In this document: positions 1 to 5,776 of the stretch, piece by piece
Position numbering within the stretch: the stretch's first letter is position 1
Layout: every line of letters begins with the position of its first letter
From: Oscillospiraceae bacterium
GTDB lineage: Bacteria > Bacillota > Clostridia > Oscillospirales > UBA644
DNA length: 5,776 nt
Direction: 5' to 3'
Assembly (NCBI GenBank): GCA_015067385.1
Contig: SVMP01000135.1
Coordinates: 1 to 5,776 of the forward strand
Notes under the pieces: generated by a model
Database searches by the model: none
Seen by the model: only the letters and a program-made list of their open reading frames with translations
Told to the model about the DNA's origin: nothing
Translations under genes and position numbers: made by a program

Positions 1-508
1 TTACAAGCTCATCGTAATTATCGGCAAAAGAAGGAACATCGTTACCGACAAAGAAAAGATGTTTAACATTGGGGATAACCGGTTTGATCTGTTCGACGCG
101 TTCAACGAATTCGGGGCCGAAAACGAGAACGGAAACATCTGCAAGATCAAGGCAATATTTAATTTCGTCGGACGCATAGCGATAGTTCATGGGGACAGCG
201 AGTGCGCCTGTTTTAAGAATACCGAAATAAATGGGGAGCCATTCAAGACAGTTCATAAGCAAAACAGCAACCTTATCGCCCTTACGAACGCCTCTTGTGA
301 GAAGAAGATTCGCAAAGCGGTTTGCTTTTATATCGAACTCTCTCCATGACATTTCACGGCGATATTTTCCGCCGGGAGCGGATTCGATAAGGCTGTATTC
401 TCTCCATGTTATCGGATGAGAAGGTTTTTTATCGGGATTTATTTCAACAAGAGCAATATCGTTTGGATAAAGCTTTGCATTTTTTTCGAGAAAATCGGTA
501 ATAGGCAT
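1..508 (-). CDS. AMP-forming acyl-CoA synthetase family protein, N-terminal part (truncated by window edge)
   Basis: The 169 visible residues are the N-terminal part of an ANL-superfamily enzyme (AMP-dependent synthetase/ligase). Members activate a carboxylic acid with ATP to an acyl-adenylate and usually pass it to CoA in the cytoplasm. Seen in the sequence: MSWREFDIKANRFAN (53-67), then RGVRKGDKVAVLLMN (72-86), then LEWLPIYFGILKTGALAVPM (88-107) and NYRYASDEIKYCLDLADVSVLV (108-129). This is the usual order for long- and medium-chain acyl-CoA synthetases. The ATP-binding YTSGTTG-type loop and the C-terminal lid lie beyond the window, so substrate and chain length cannot be told. The ATG at 508 is supported by AAGGA at 518-522, nine bases upstream, and by a strong promoter at 550-578. 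It is probably the first gene of its own transcript, separate from the carboxypeptidase 120 bases upstream. The family call is firm; the exact reaction is not. Confidence 0.9.
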   Translation of the reverse strand, partial: MPITDFLEKNAKLYPNDIALVEINPDKKPSHPITWREYSLIESAPGGKYRREMSWREFDIKANRFANLLLTRGVRKGDKVAVLLMNCLEWLPIYFGILKTGALAVPMNYRYASDEIKYCLDLADVSVLVFGPEFVERVEQIKPVIPNVKHLFFVGNDVPSFADNYDELV

Positions 509-537
509 TATAAATTTTCCTTTCGGATTATCATTCC

Positions 538-550
538 TTGTAATTTACAA
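538..550. promoter_or_regulatory. Operator-like perfect palindrome TTGTAA-T-TTACAA
   Basis: Arms at 538-543 and 545-550 are exact reverse complements around a single central base. The palindrome includes the last base of the predicted -10 box and the expected transcription start (about 543) of the acyl-CoA synthetase gene. A repressor bound here would block open-complex formation. The site resembles the short dyads bound by TetR- or GntR-type dimers, but I cannot name the regulator and none is encoded in the window. Six-base arms can arise by chance in AT-rich DNA. Confidence 0.4.
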
Positions 551-578
551 TTTTACCATGTTTTCTCTGTTTTGTCAA
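550..578 (-). promoter_or_regulatory. Sigma-A (sigma-70-type) promoter of the acyl-CoA synthetase gene
   Basis: Read on the minus strand there is a perfect -35 box TTGACA (578-573), a 17-base spacer, and a -10 box TAAAAT (555-550) preceded by TG at 558-557, which gives an extended -10 (TGGTAAAAT). The predicted start is near 543, leaving a leader of about 35 bases with a ribosome site at 518-522. It lies in the 120-base gap after the carboxypeptidase stop codon and points at the acyl-CoA synthetase. It is the best promoter match visible in the window. Confidence 0.85.
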
Positions 579-581
579 CCT

Positions 582-621
582 AAAAAAAGAGAAAATAACA
601 AGTTTTTCGAAATAAACACTT
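582..621 (-). terminator. Possible weak intrinsic terminator after the carboxypeptidase gene
   Basis: Eight bases past the TGA stop, the minus-strand transcript can form a short A-U-rich stem (AAGU/ACUU plus UUU/AAA around one mismatch, 600-621). A U-rich tract follows, with seven consecutive U at 588-582. The stem is weak, at about seven pairs with a single G-C, so termination may be inefficient and some transcripts could read into the next gene. Confidence 0.3.
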
Positions 622-628
622 ATAAAAA

Positions 629-1750
629 TCAATATTTGAGCCAAAGATGCGAAAGTTTCAGAAGAAAACGTTCAAAAAAAGATAGTTCTTCGGAATTCAA
701 GCTGACTGTTCTGCATACAGCCATAGGAACAGCCCCTACCCTGTTATTTCCATACTTCACAACGAGCTGCCCAACAGTCGAGCCTGCATCTATCGGAGCA
801 AAGATACTGACGGGAAGGTTTTCCGTAAAATCAAAATCAACAGTCTCTCCGTTAATGATCAAGCCGTAAACAGGTTGAGTGTTTATAACATCAACATCGG
901 TTTCTCCGCCGAGAGAAGGAACCGTTGTTTTATATTCACCGGCATCATAAAGAACTGTTTTTTCAACACGCGAGAAGCAATCATCCAGAAGCGAGACATG
1001 GTCGTTCCAATCATCCGGATCATTCAAAGTTACGCAAATAAGGCTGATACCGTCTTTTTCGGCGGACGAAACAAGACAACGCCCTGCGGCTTTTGTAAAG
1101 CCTGTTTTCATACCGTTCGCATATTCATAAGAATCAAGTAATTTATTTGAATTTTCGAGAACAAGATTCATATAATCAAGTTTTACTCTATGAGACGAAA
1201 CGATATTACGAAAGACCTCATTTCGATAAGCCTCGGCTGCGATAGCTGCGAGATCCGAAGCAGTAGTAAAATGTTCATCATCGGGAAGTCCGTGTGGATT
1301 TTTGAAATGTGTGGATCTGCAGCCTAAAGAAACTGCTTTTCTGTTCATCATCTCAACAAATGTTTCGATATTTCCGCCAACGCCTTCGGCGATAACATGA
1401 GCCGCATCGTTTCCACTTCGAAGCATGAGCATATAGAGAAGGTCTGAGAGCTTGACCTTATCTCCTGCAAGCAATCCGATTTGAGAACCTTCAACATTTT
1501 CAGCCGCTTGTGAAACAGTAAAAGTATGATCCATCGAGCTGTTTTCAAGAGCTATCAAGGCGGTCATAATTTTTGTTGTACTTGCTTCGGGCAGAATCCT
1601 GTCAGCATTATGTTCAAACACGATAATTCCTGTCGAAGCCTCGATAACGACGGCACTCTCAGCGCTTAAAGCAGATGTTTGAACATCAAAACAGAAAAAA
1701 ATAATTATTACAAAACACAAACTGATAAATTCAACAAATGATCTTTTCAT
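629..1750 (-). CDS. Serine-type D-alanyl-D-alanine carboxypeptidase (PBP5/DacF-like, peptidase family S11)
   Basis: This is a low-molecular-weight penicillin-binding protein that removes the terminal D-Ala from peptidoglycan pentapeptides outside the membrane, limiting cross-linking. All three catalytic motifs are present: SxxK as S57-T-T-K60, SxN as S112-G-N114, and KTG as K215-T-G217 in GMKTGFTKAAG. Residues 1 to about 30 form a Sec signal peptide (K2 R3, hydrophobic 8-20, likely cleavage after TSA27 or LSA30). The peptidase domain runs to about residue 250, followed by the PBP5-type beta-rich C-terminal domain (about 262-345). Residues 356-373 (FFERFLLKLSHLWLKY region) form an amphipathic helix of the kind that anchors these enzymes in the outer leaflet. 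The length of 373 is normal. The ATG at 1750 has GGGGG at 1755-1759 only four bases upstream, a somewhat short spacing, but no better in-frame start precedes it. In Bacillus, dacF is a sporulation gene; here the gene stands alone after a terminator, so a spore role is only a possibility. Activity is near certain; the paralogue name is not. Confidence 0.97.
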   Translation of the reverse strand: MKRSFVEFISLCFVIIIFFCFDVQTSALSAESAVVIEASTGIIVFEHNADRILPEASTTKIMTALIALENSSMDHTFTVSQAAENVEGSQIGLLAGDKVKLSDLLYMLMLRSGNDAAHVIAEGVGGNIETFVEMMNRKAVSLGCRSTHFKNPHGLPDDEHFTTASDLAAIAAEAYRNEVFRNIVSSHRVKLDYMNLVLENSNKLLDSYEYANGMKTGFTKAAGRCLVSSAEKDGISLICVTLNDPDDWNDHVSLLDDCFSRVEKTVLYDAGEYKTTVPSLGGETDVDVINTQPVYGLIINGETVDFDFTENLPVSIFAPIDAGSTVGQLVVKYGNNRVGAVPMAVCRTVSLNSEELSFFERFLLKLSHLWLKY

Positions 1751-1796
1751 ATTTCCCCCATATTTTATTGATTTATATATATTTATGAGGAAACAT
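1751..1796 (-). promoter_or_regulatory. AT-rich leader and ribosome site of the carboxypeptidase gene; promoter not resolved
   Basis: This is the short stretch between the degV terminator and the carboxypeptidase start. Because a terminator ends upstream transcription, a promoter for the carboxypeptidase is expected here or overlapping the terminator. TATA-like hexamers (for example TATAAA at 1777-1772 on the minus strand) are present, but none has a convincing -35 box at the right distance. A GGGGG ribosome site at 1755-1759 can pair with the anti-Shine-Dalgarno using one G-U pair. The promoter could use an alternative sigma factor, which I cannot establish. Confidence 0.3.
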
Positions 1797-1832
1797 AAAA
1801 AATATGCCGCCCATAAAAATGAGCGACATATT
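1797..1832 (-). terminator. Rho-independent terminator of the mannosidase-degV unit
   Basis: The hairpin lies 13 bases past the degV stop. The 5' arm in the minus-strand RNA is 1832-1819 and the 3' arm is 1814-1801, with a four-base UUUU loop (1818-1815). All 14 positions pair: AAUAUG/CAUAUU at the base, CGC/GCG in the middle and CAU/AUG at the top, joined by two U-G wobbles. Six U run from 1802 to 1797. On the plus strand the two wobble positions become C-A mismatches and no U tract follows, so the element works in one direction only, matching the gene orientation. Confidence 0.88.
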
Positions 1833-1845
1833 TGAATAACAGAAT

Positions 1846-2700
1846 TTAAGCTTCGGTATCAAAAAGAACACCGAGAGTGTTCGGACCGCAATGAGAACTT
1901 ACAGTTGCACCTGCAGCTGTTGCATAGACATTTTCGAAGATACCTGTTTCCTTAACGGCTTCAACACAAGCTTCGACATATTCGGGATGTTCAACACAAG
2001 TGTGCGTTATGAAAACACGTGTTTTTTTATACTTTCTATCTTCAACGGAAAGACGTTCTTTAACATACTTAACAAGAATATCTTTCATATTGCCTCTGTA
2101 TTTTTTTCCGACTCCCATCTTACCCTCTTTAACTTCAATACAAGGATGAAGTTTAAGAAGATTTGCACCGAGAGCAGAAACAGCGGAGCAACGACCGCCC
2201 TTATAGAGATAATCAAGTCTGTCAATTATAAAACTTGCATCGATATTTTTTGTTTCGGAAGAAACAATATCGGCAATTTCTTCAGCAGACATGCCCTGAT
2301 CACGAAGGTCGCAAGCCTTTAAAATACTGAGAGCGATACCGCTTGAAAGATTTTCGGAATCAACAACATAAACATTGCCTACTTCTTCAGCCGCAAGGCG
2401 AGCGTTCTGAGTAGTCGCAGACAGGCATGAACCTATACCTGTAAAAAAGACCTCATATCCTTCATCGACAAATTTTTTGAAGAAATCAATAAAGTCGCCT
2501 ACGCTTCTTGCTGCGGTTTTAGGAAGGGTGCCTGTTTCGTTAACATATTTGAATATGTCAACAGGTTTGATATCCACACCGTCAAAATAAGTTTTATCAC
2601 CCAGAGTTACATAAAGAGGCAATACTTTTATATCAAACTTCTCATATAACTCAGTAGAAAGATCACAACAACTGTCGGTTGCAATGATTACTTTACTCAA
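1846..2700 (-). CDS. DegV family (FakB-like) fatty-acid-binding protein
   Basis: DegV proteins bind one fatty acid in a buried tunnel. Characterised FakB members present it to the kinase FakA, giving acyl-phosphate for phospholipid synthesis. The 284 residues match the family along their length: ATDSCCDLS near the N-terminus (7-15), T62 in LPKTAARS, S94 in SCLSATTQ, VDSENLSSG (113-121), RLDYLYKGGRCS (161-172), and SSHCGPNTLGVLF (268-280) near the C-terminus. T62, S94 and H270 correspond, by my recollection of the family, to the residues that hold the fatty-acid carboxylate in FakB1. The usual TSQPS stretch reads TAARS here. There is no signal peptide, so it is cytoplasmic. The start is TTG at 2700, chosen because a perfect AAGGAGG lies seven bases upstream and the protein then begins MSKVIIATDS, as family members do. 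It is co-transcribed with the mannosidase and ends at a strong terminator. No FakA gene is in the window, so its kinase partner and bound lipid are unknown. Confidence 0.96.
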   Translation of the reverse strand: MSKVIIATDSCCDLSTELYEKFDIKVLPLYVTLGDKTYFDGVDIKPVDIFKYVNETGTLPKTAARSVGDFIDFFKKFVDEGYEVFFTGIGSCLSATTQNARLAAEEVGNVYVVDSENLSSGIALSILKACDLRDQGMSAEEIADIVSSETKNIDASFIIDRLDYLYKGGRCSAVSALGANLLKLHPCIEVKEGKMGVGKKYRGNMKDILVKYVKERLSVEDRKYKKTRVFITHTCVEHPEYVEACVEAVKETGIFENVYATAAGATVSSHCGPNTLGVLFDTEA

Positions 2701-2707
2701 AACAGTA

Positions 2708-2714
2708 CCTCCTT
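2708..2714 (-). promoter_or_regulatory. Strong Shine-Dalgarno AAGGAGG overlapping the mannosidase stop codon
   Basis: On the minus strand the mannosidase TAA (2715-2713) runs directly into GGAGG, so the stop codon supplies the first bases of the degV ribosome site. Seven bases separate it from the TTG start at 2700. The full-strength site probably offsets the weak start codon. The arrangement suggests that ribosomes finishing the mannosidase help load degV. Confidence 0.9.
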
Positions 2715-5700
2715 AAAATTTAACGGAAATAGTTTTGATCTCGAAGGGTTTAACATACATTTCAAATTCAGAACCATTGGAAACAACGGTTTTTTCTTCT
2801 TCGAGCATGTTGGTTTCAACGATTTCTTTAACGCCTTCGATGCCGACATTAGCTTTAACTTTCTTGCCTGTACCGAGAGCATCATAGAATCTGATAATAA
2901 CAGAGTTGCCGTCTTCCGCTTTCTTAACAGCTTCAACGATAATGTTGGAAGAATCAAAGGAAATAAGAGAACCTGCGATATCGCAACGACCGCCAACAGT
3001 GGTAACATTGGTGTTAAGCTCGTATGCGGGACGTACTACGCTTTCAACAGAGAATGCACCGTGAGGAAGCATAGAATAGGTAAAGGTGTGAACGCCATTA
3101 TCGCCGCGAGGATCGGGATGAGTACCGCTCTTGAGGAGAGTAGGACGAACATCACTGCCGTGAACGGAAATACCGTACTTGCAATCGTTAAGAATAGCAG
3201 CGCCGAATTCCATTTCGGAAATATCGGTCCACTTATGGTTGCAAACTTCGAAACGAGCTCTGTCTTCGGAAAGATTTCTATGAGTGGGACGTTCAGCATA
3301 ACCGTACTGAATTTCATGACGTGCAGTTCCGGAGAATACATTGAGATCAAATCCTGCTTTGAGGAGTTTGTGTTTTTCGTTCCAATCAACTTTAGTTTCA
3401 AAGTCAACTTTCTTGCTGTCGGAATAGAATACGATATCCTGAGTGAAAGTAGAAGCTTCGCCGATCTTCCAAACGCTTCTTATACGAAGCTGGAGATCAC
3501 CGTTGCAGATAAGTTCACGGGAAACGAGATTTGTCTGAAGCTGCATCTTGAGATACTGATCGGGGTTGATATCCCAGTTATCCCAGTAGTTGGGGAGGTC
3601 TTCACCGAGCCAGATAGAGTTGAGCGCTCCGCCTTCTTTAACGAGTTCACGACCTGTAGATTTATCGATAAAGCTGGAGATTCTGCCGATCTTATCGAAT
3701 TTAACTTCAGCGAAGGGAGTTACAACTTTAGTCATGGCAGCATTTACTTTGAACGCACTCTTAGTTGCATTCTTCTGTTCTTCAACAGAATAAACAGCTG
3801 CGCCGAGAGCAGGAACATCTGCGCCGGAAACATATATATTATTATTACCGTCAAGGTTTGTATAGCTCTGAGATTTAAGACCCTTGGGAGCTTTGTTTGT
3901 ATTTTCGAGAACGAAGGAATTTCTGTTCCAGCTAAGGTCATTGAATACAGTGATCTCTTCATCTGATACAGCTGTAATTTCAAGAGCTTTTTCGGAAGTA
4001 AGAAGTTTAGTAGCAGAAATACCTTCAGCAAAAGCTGCAAGCGCTTCATCATTAACTCTTGCAATAGAAGAACCGGGGAGAATATCATGGAACTGATGCA
4101 TAAGGAGATGTTTCCAAAGCTTATCGAGTTCTTCGGTGGGATAACCCTTGCCCTTAAGGAATGCGAGAGTTGCGATGAATTCAGCATTTCTCATTGCGAA
4201 TTCCATCTTTCTGTTGCCTTTTTTAACTCCTGCAACAGAAGTAAGAGTACCTCTGTGAAGTTCGAGGTAAAGTTCGCCGAACCACTTGGGAAGATCTTCG
4301 CAGTTGTCTTCGATGCTGTGCATGAATTTTGAAACAGTCATCATTTCGCCTTTCGGGCAACCTTCGAGATCTTTTACGCGTTTAGCATACTCAGCAAGTT
4401 CATAAGTAGGTCCGCCGCCGCCGTCACCGTGACCGAGAGCAGCGAGACGTCTGTCCTGAACATCTTTATGCTGAACATCGTTCCACATACCGAAAAGGGT
4501 TTCGGGGGTGGGGTTTGCGGGGATAGTGTTAAAGTGAGCGAGAACGGAAGAACCGTCTATACCTTCCCAAACGAATGTATCATAGGGGAAACGATTGGTA
4601 TCGTTCCATGAAAGTTTGGTTGTACAGAAATAATCAATGCCGCAGCCCTTAAGGATCTGAGGAAGCGCTGCGGAATAACCGAATACGTCGGGTTCCCAAA
4701 GAGTATCGGAAGAATAGCCGTAATATTTTCTTGTGAAGTTCTGACCTACGAGAAGCTGACGAACGAAAGCTTCGCCGGAAGTGATATTACAGTCGGGCTC
4801 TACCCACATACCGCCGTTAGGTTCCCATCTGCCTTCTTTAACACGTTCCTGAATACGAGCAAAAAGTTCAGGATAGTCCTGACGAACGAAATCAGCATGA
4901 CAGGGTGCACTCTGAATGAAGATAAAATCTTCATTCTGTTCCATAAGATTGAGAACAGAAGAGAATGTTCTGCCGCACTTTCTGCGTGTTTCGCTGATGG
5001 GCCAGAGCCAAGCAGTATCAATATGAGAATGACCTACAAGACCGATAGTGGGAGCGGTAGCAGAATTCTTTGATGAAAGGAAAGGCTTCATGATCTTGCA
5101 AGCTTCTTTAAGCTTGGGACGCCATTCGCTTTCGGGAGTTTCATCGGGATCACCGTTAATAACAGCGAAAACTTTTTCAAGAGTTTTCATAGCCTTCGCA
5201 CTGCGGAAGTTATTTTTATCGCCTCTTGTGCCTTTAACAAAAGAAATGATCGTAGCGAGGTCGAAAATGAAGTCACGAACATCTTCGCGTTCTTCGGCAA
5301 TATAGATACCGCCGAAAGATTTGCAGCCTTTTGTAATTTTAGGTTCGGATTCGCCTATTCCGCAACCCGGGAACCAATGTCCGCTGTATGCTTCAAAAGC
5401 AAAGTGATATTTATCACCTTTCTTAGCGGATTTAACAAGATGAACATAGGGATGATTTCTGTCAAATACACCCTTTACAATATCATTAGCAAACCAAAGG
5501 GTTTCACCGTTCGTTCTTGCACCAACGAAAAGACGTTTGCCGTCAAATTCTTCGGGAACAACATAGTCGCAACGGAACCAACCGGTAACTCCTTCGTCAC
5601 CCCAGGAAGCGCCTTTTTCAATGGCAACGCCCTGTTCTGCCGGTTCATGCTGAAGACGTTCGGGGGTTTCAAAAATAGTCACCCCGGAAACCTCAGCAAT

Positions 5701-5775
5701 GTCTTCAAATCGATACTGTTCGTACTTTGCCAAAGCTCTGTTGAGCTTTTCCATTAAAGTGTTAGCAACGAGCAT
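2713..5775 (-). CDS. Cytoplasmic alpha-mannosidase, glycoside hydrolase family 38 (MAN2C1/Ams1-like)
   Basis: GH38 enzymes release terminal alpha-linked mannose with retention, using a zinc (or cobalt) ion and an aspartate nucleophile. Domains in order: N-terminal beta domain (1 to about 235); metal-dependent catalytic domain (about 242-500); three-helix middle domain (about 505-590); long beta-sandwich C-terminal region (about 605-1020). Metal ligands are H251 and D253 in GHSHIDTAW, the nucleophile and ligand D363 in LWEPDVFGYS, and H563 in HQFHDILPGSS. LGHGDGGGGPT (447-457) and the late YSMLPHGAF are typical of the cytosolic subgroup. No signal peptide is present, so it probably acts on imported mannosides or oligosaccharides derived from N-glycans or mannan. 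The 1020 residues match the roughly 1000-1040 of MAN2C1-type enzymes, so the chain is complete or nearly so. The first ATG (5775) touches the window edge and its ribosome site cannot be seen. M8 (5754) lacks a good ribosome site, and a start further upstream is possible. Codon choice is strongly biased (GAA, GGC, ATC, AAC common), suggesting high expression. It is first in the visible unit with degV. Confidence 0.96.
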   Translation of the reverse strand: MLVANTLMEKLNRALAKYEQYRFEDIAEVSGVTIFETPERLQHEPAEQGVAIEKGASWGDEGVTGWFRCDYVVPEEFDGKRLFVGARTNGETLWFANDIVKGVFDRNHPYVHLVKSAKKGDKYHFAFEAYSGHWFPGCGIGESEPKITKGCKSFGGIYIAEEREDVRDFIFDLATIISFVKGTRGDKNNFRSAKAMKTLEKVFAVINGDPDETPESEWRPKLKEACKIMKPFLSSKNSATAPTIGLVGHSHIDTAWLWPISETRRKCGRTFSSVLNLMEQNEDFIFIQSAPCHADFVRQDYPELFARIQERVKEGRWEPNGGMWVEPDCNITSGEAFVRQLLVGQNFTRKYYGYSSDTLWEPDVFGYSAALPQILKGCGIDYFCTTKLSWNDTNRFPYDTFVWEGIDGSSVLAHFNTIPANPTPETLFGMWNDVQHKDVQDRRLAALGHGDGGGGPTYELAEYAKRVKDLEGCPKGEMMTVSKFMHSIEDNCEDLPKWFGELYLELHRGTLTSVAGVKKGNRKMEFAMRNAEFIATLAFLKGKGYPTEELDKLWKHLLMHQFHDILPGSSIARVNDEALAAFAEGISATKLLTSEKALEITAVSDEEITVFNDLSWNRNSFVLENTNKAPKGLKSQSYTNLDGNNNIYVSGADVPALGAAVYSVEEQKNATKSAFKVNAAMTKVVTPFAEVKFDKIGRISSFIDKSTGRELVKEGGALNSIWLGEDLPNYWDNWDINPDQYLKMQLQTNLVSRELICNGDLQLRIRSVWKIGEASTFTQDIVFYSDSKKVDFETKVDWNEKHKLLKAGFDLNVFSGTARHEIQYGYAERPTHRNLSEDRARFEVCNHKWTDISEMEFGAAILNDCKYGISVHGSDVRPTLLKSGTHPDPRGDNGVHTFTYSMLPHGAFSVESVVRPAYELNTNVTTVGGRCDIAGSLISFDSSNIIVEAVKKAEDGNSVIIRFYDALGTGKKVKANVGIEGVKEIVETNMLEEEKTVVSNGSEFEMYVKPFEIKTISVKF

Positions 5776-5776
5776 A

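Noticed and set aside
59..349. Small plus-strand frame of 96 codons at the left edge
   Set aside because: It lies wholly antisense to the acyl-CoA synthetase reading frame, which is well supported by family motifs, a ribosome site and a promoter.
561..595. Inverted repeat considered as the terminator of the carboxypeptidase gene
   Set aside because: The arms are A-U-rich with a 19-base loop and no U tract after the stem on either strand. It also encloses the -35 box of the next promoter.
509..628. Riboswitch or small RNA in the gap before the acyl-CoA synthetase
   Set aside because: The predicted leader is only about 35 bases and the rest of the gap is AT-rich, with no conserved structured element that I recognise.
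1891..2322. 143-codon plus-strand frame inside degV
   Set aside because: It is antisense and in register with degV, rich in Phe, Asn and Cys as expected from reversed common codons. It has no convincing ribosome site and no recognisable domain.
3061..3966. 301-codon open reading frame on the plus strand inside the mannosidase gene
   Set aside because: It lies in codon register opposite the mannosidase, where strong codon bias (few TTA, CTA, TCA) removes antisense stops. The translation resembles no family I know, and the sense frame has a full set of GH38 motifs.
5754..5775. Mannosidase start at the internal methionine M8
   Set aside because: No Shine-Dalgarno-like sequence precedes codon 8. 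The upstream frame stays open to the window edge, so M1 or an ATG outside the window is at least as likely.

Overview
The window carries four genes, all read from the minus strand, with short gaps between them. In transcription order (right to left) they are: a large cytoplasmic GH38 alpha-mannosidase (2713-5775, reaching the right edge); a DegV-family fatty-acid-binding protein (1846-2700); a secreted, membrane-anchored D-alanyl-D-alanine carboxypeptidase of the PBP5/DacF type (629-1750); and the N-terminal third of an AMP-forming acyl-CoA synthetase-like enzyme (1-508, running off the left edge). No RNA gene, mobile element, CRISPR array or phage gene is visible. No intergenic gap exceeds about 120 bases.

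Organism. Moderate-to-low GC, strong AGGAGG-type ribosome sites, a TTG start, a DacF-type carboxypeptidase and a DegV/FakB protein all point to Bacillota. The acyl-CoA synthetase looks clostridial, and a cytoplasmic MAN2C1/Ams1-like mannosidase fits a gut or rumen clostridium that feeds on imported mannosides. This placement is inference; no marker gene is present.

Transcription units. (i) Mannosidase and degV form one unit: the mannosidase stop codon lies inside the degV Shine-Dalgarno, 12 bases before a TTG start. A well-formed intrinsic terminator at about 1797-1832 closes this unit. (ii) The carboxypeptidase follows in its own short AT-rich leader, with at best a weak terminator after it. 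(iii) The acyl-CoA synthetase has the clearest promoter in the window (TTGACA, 17 bases, TAAAAT with a TG extension), and a perfect 13-base palindrome covers the end of its -10 box and the likely start site.

Functional reading. The genes are metabolic and housekeeping: mannoside breakdown, exogenous fatty-acid handling, peptidoglycan trimming and acyl-CoA activation. I see no convincing new biological system. The items most worth a second look are the operator-like palindrome at the synthetase promoter, the strand-specific G-U terminator and the tight coupling of degV to the mannosidase.
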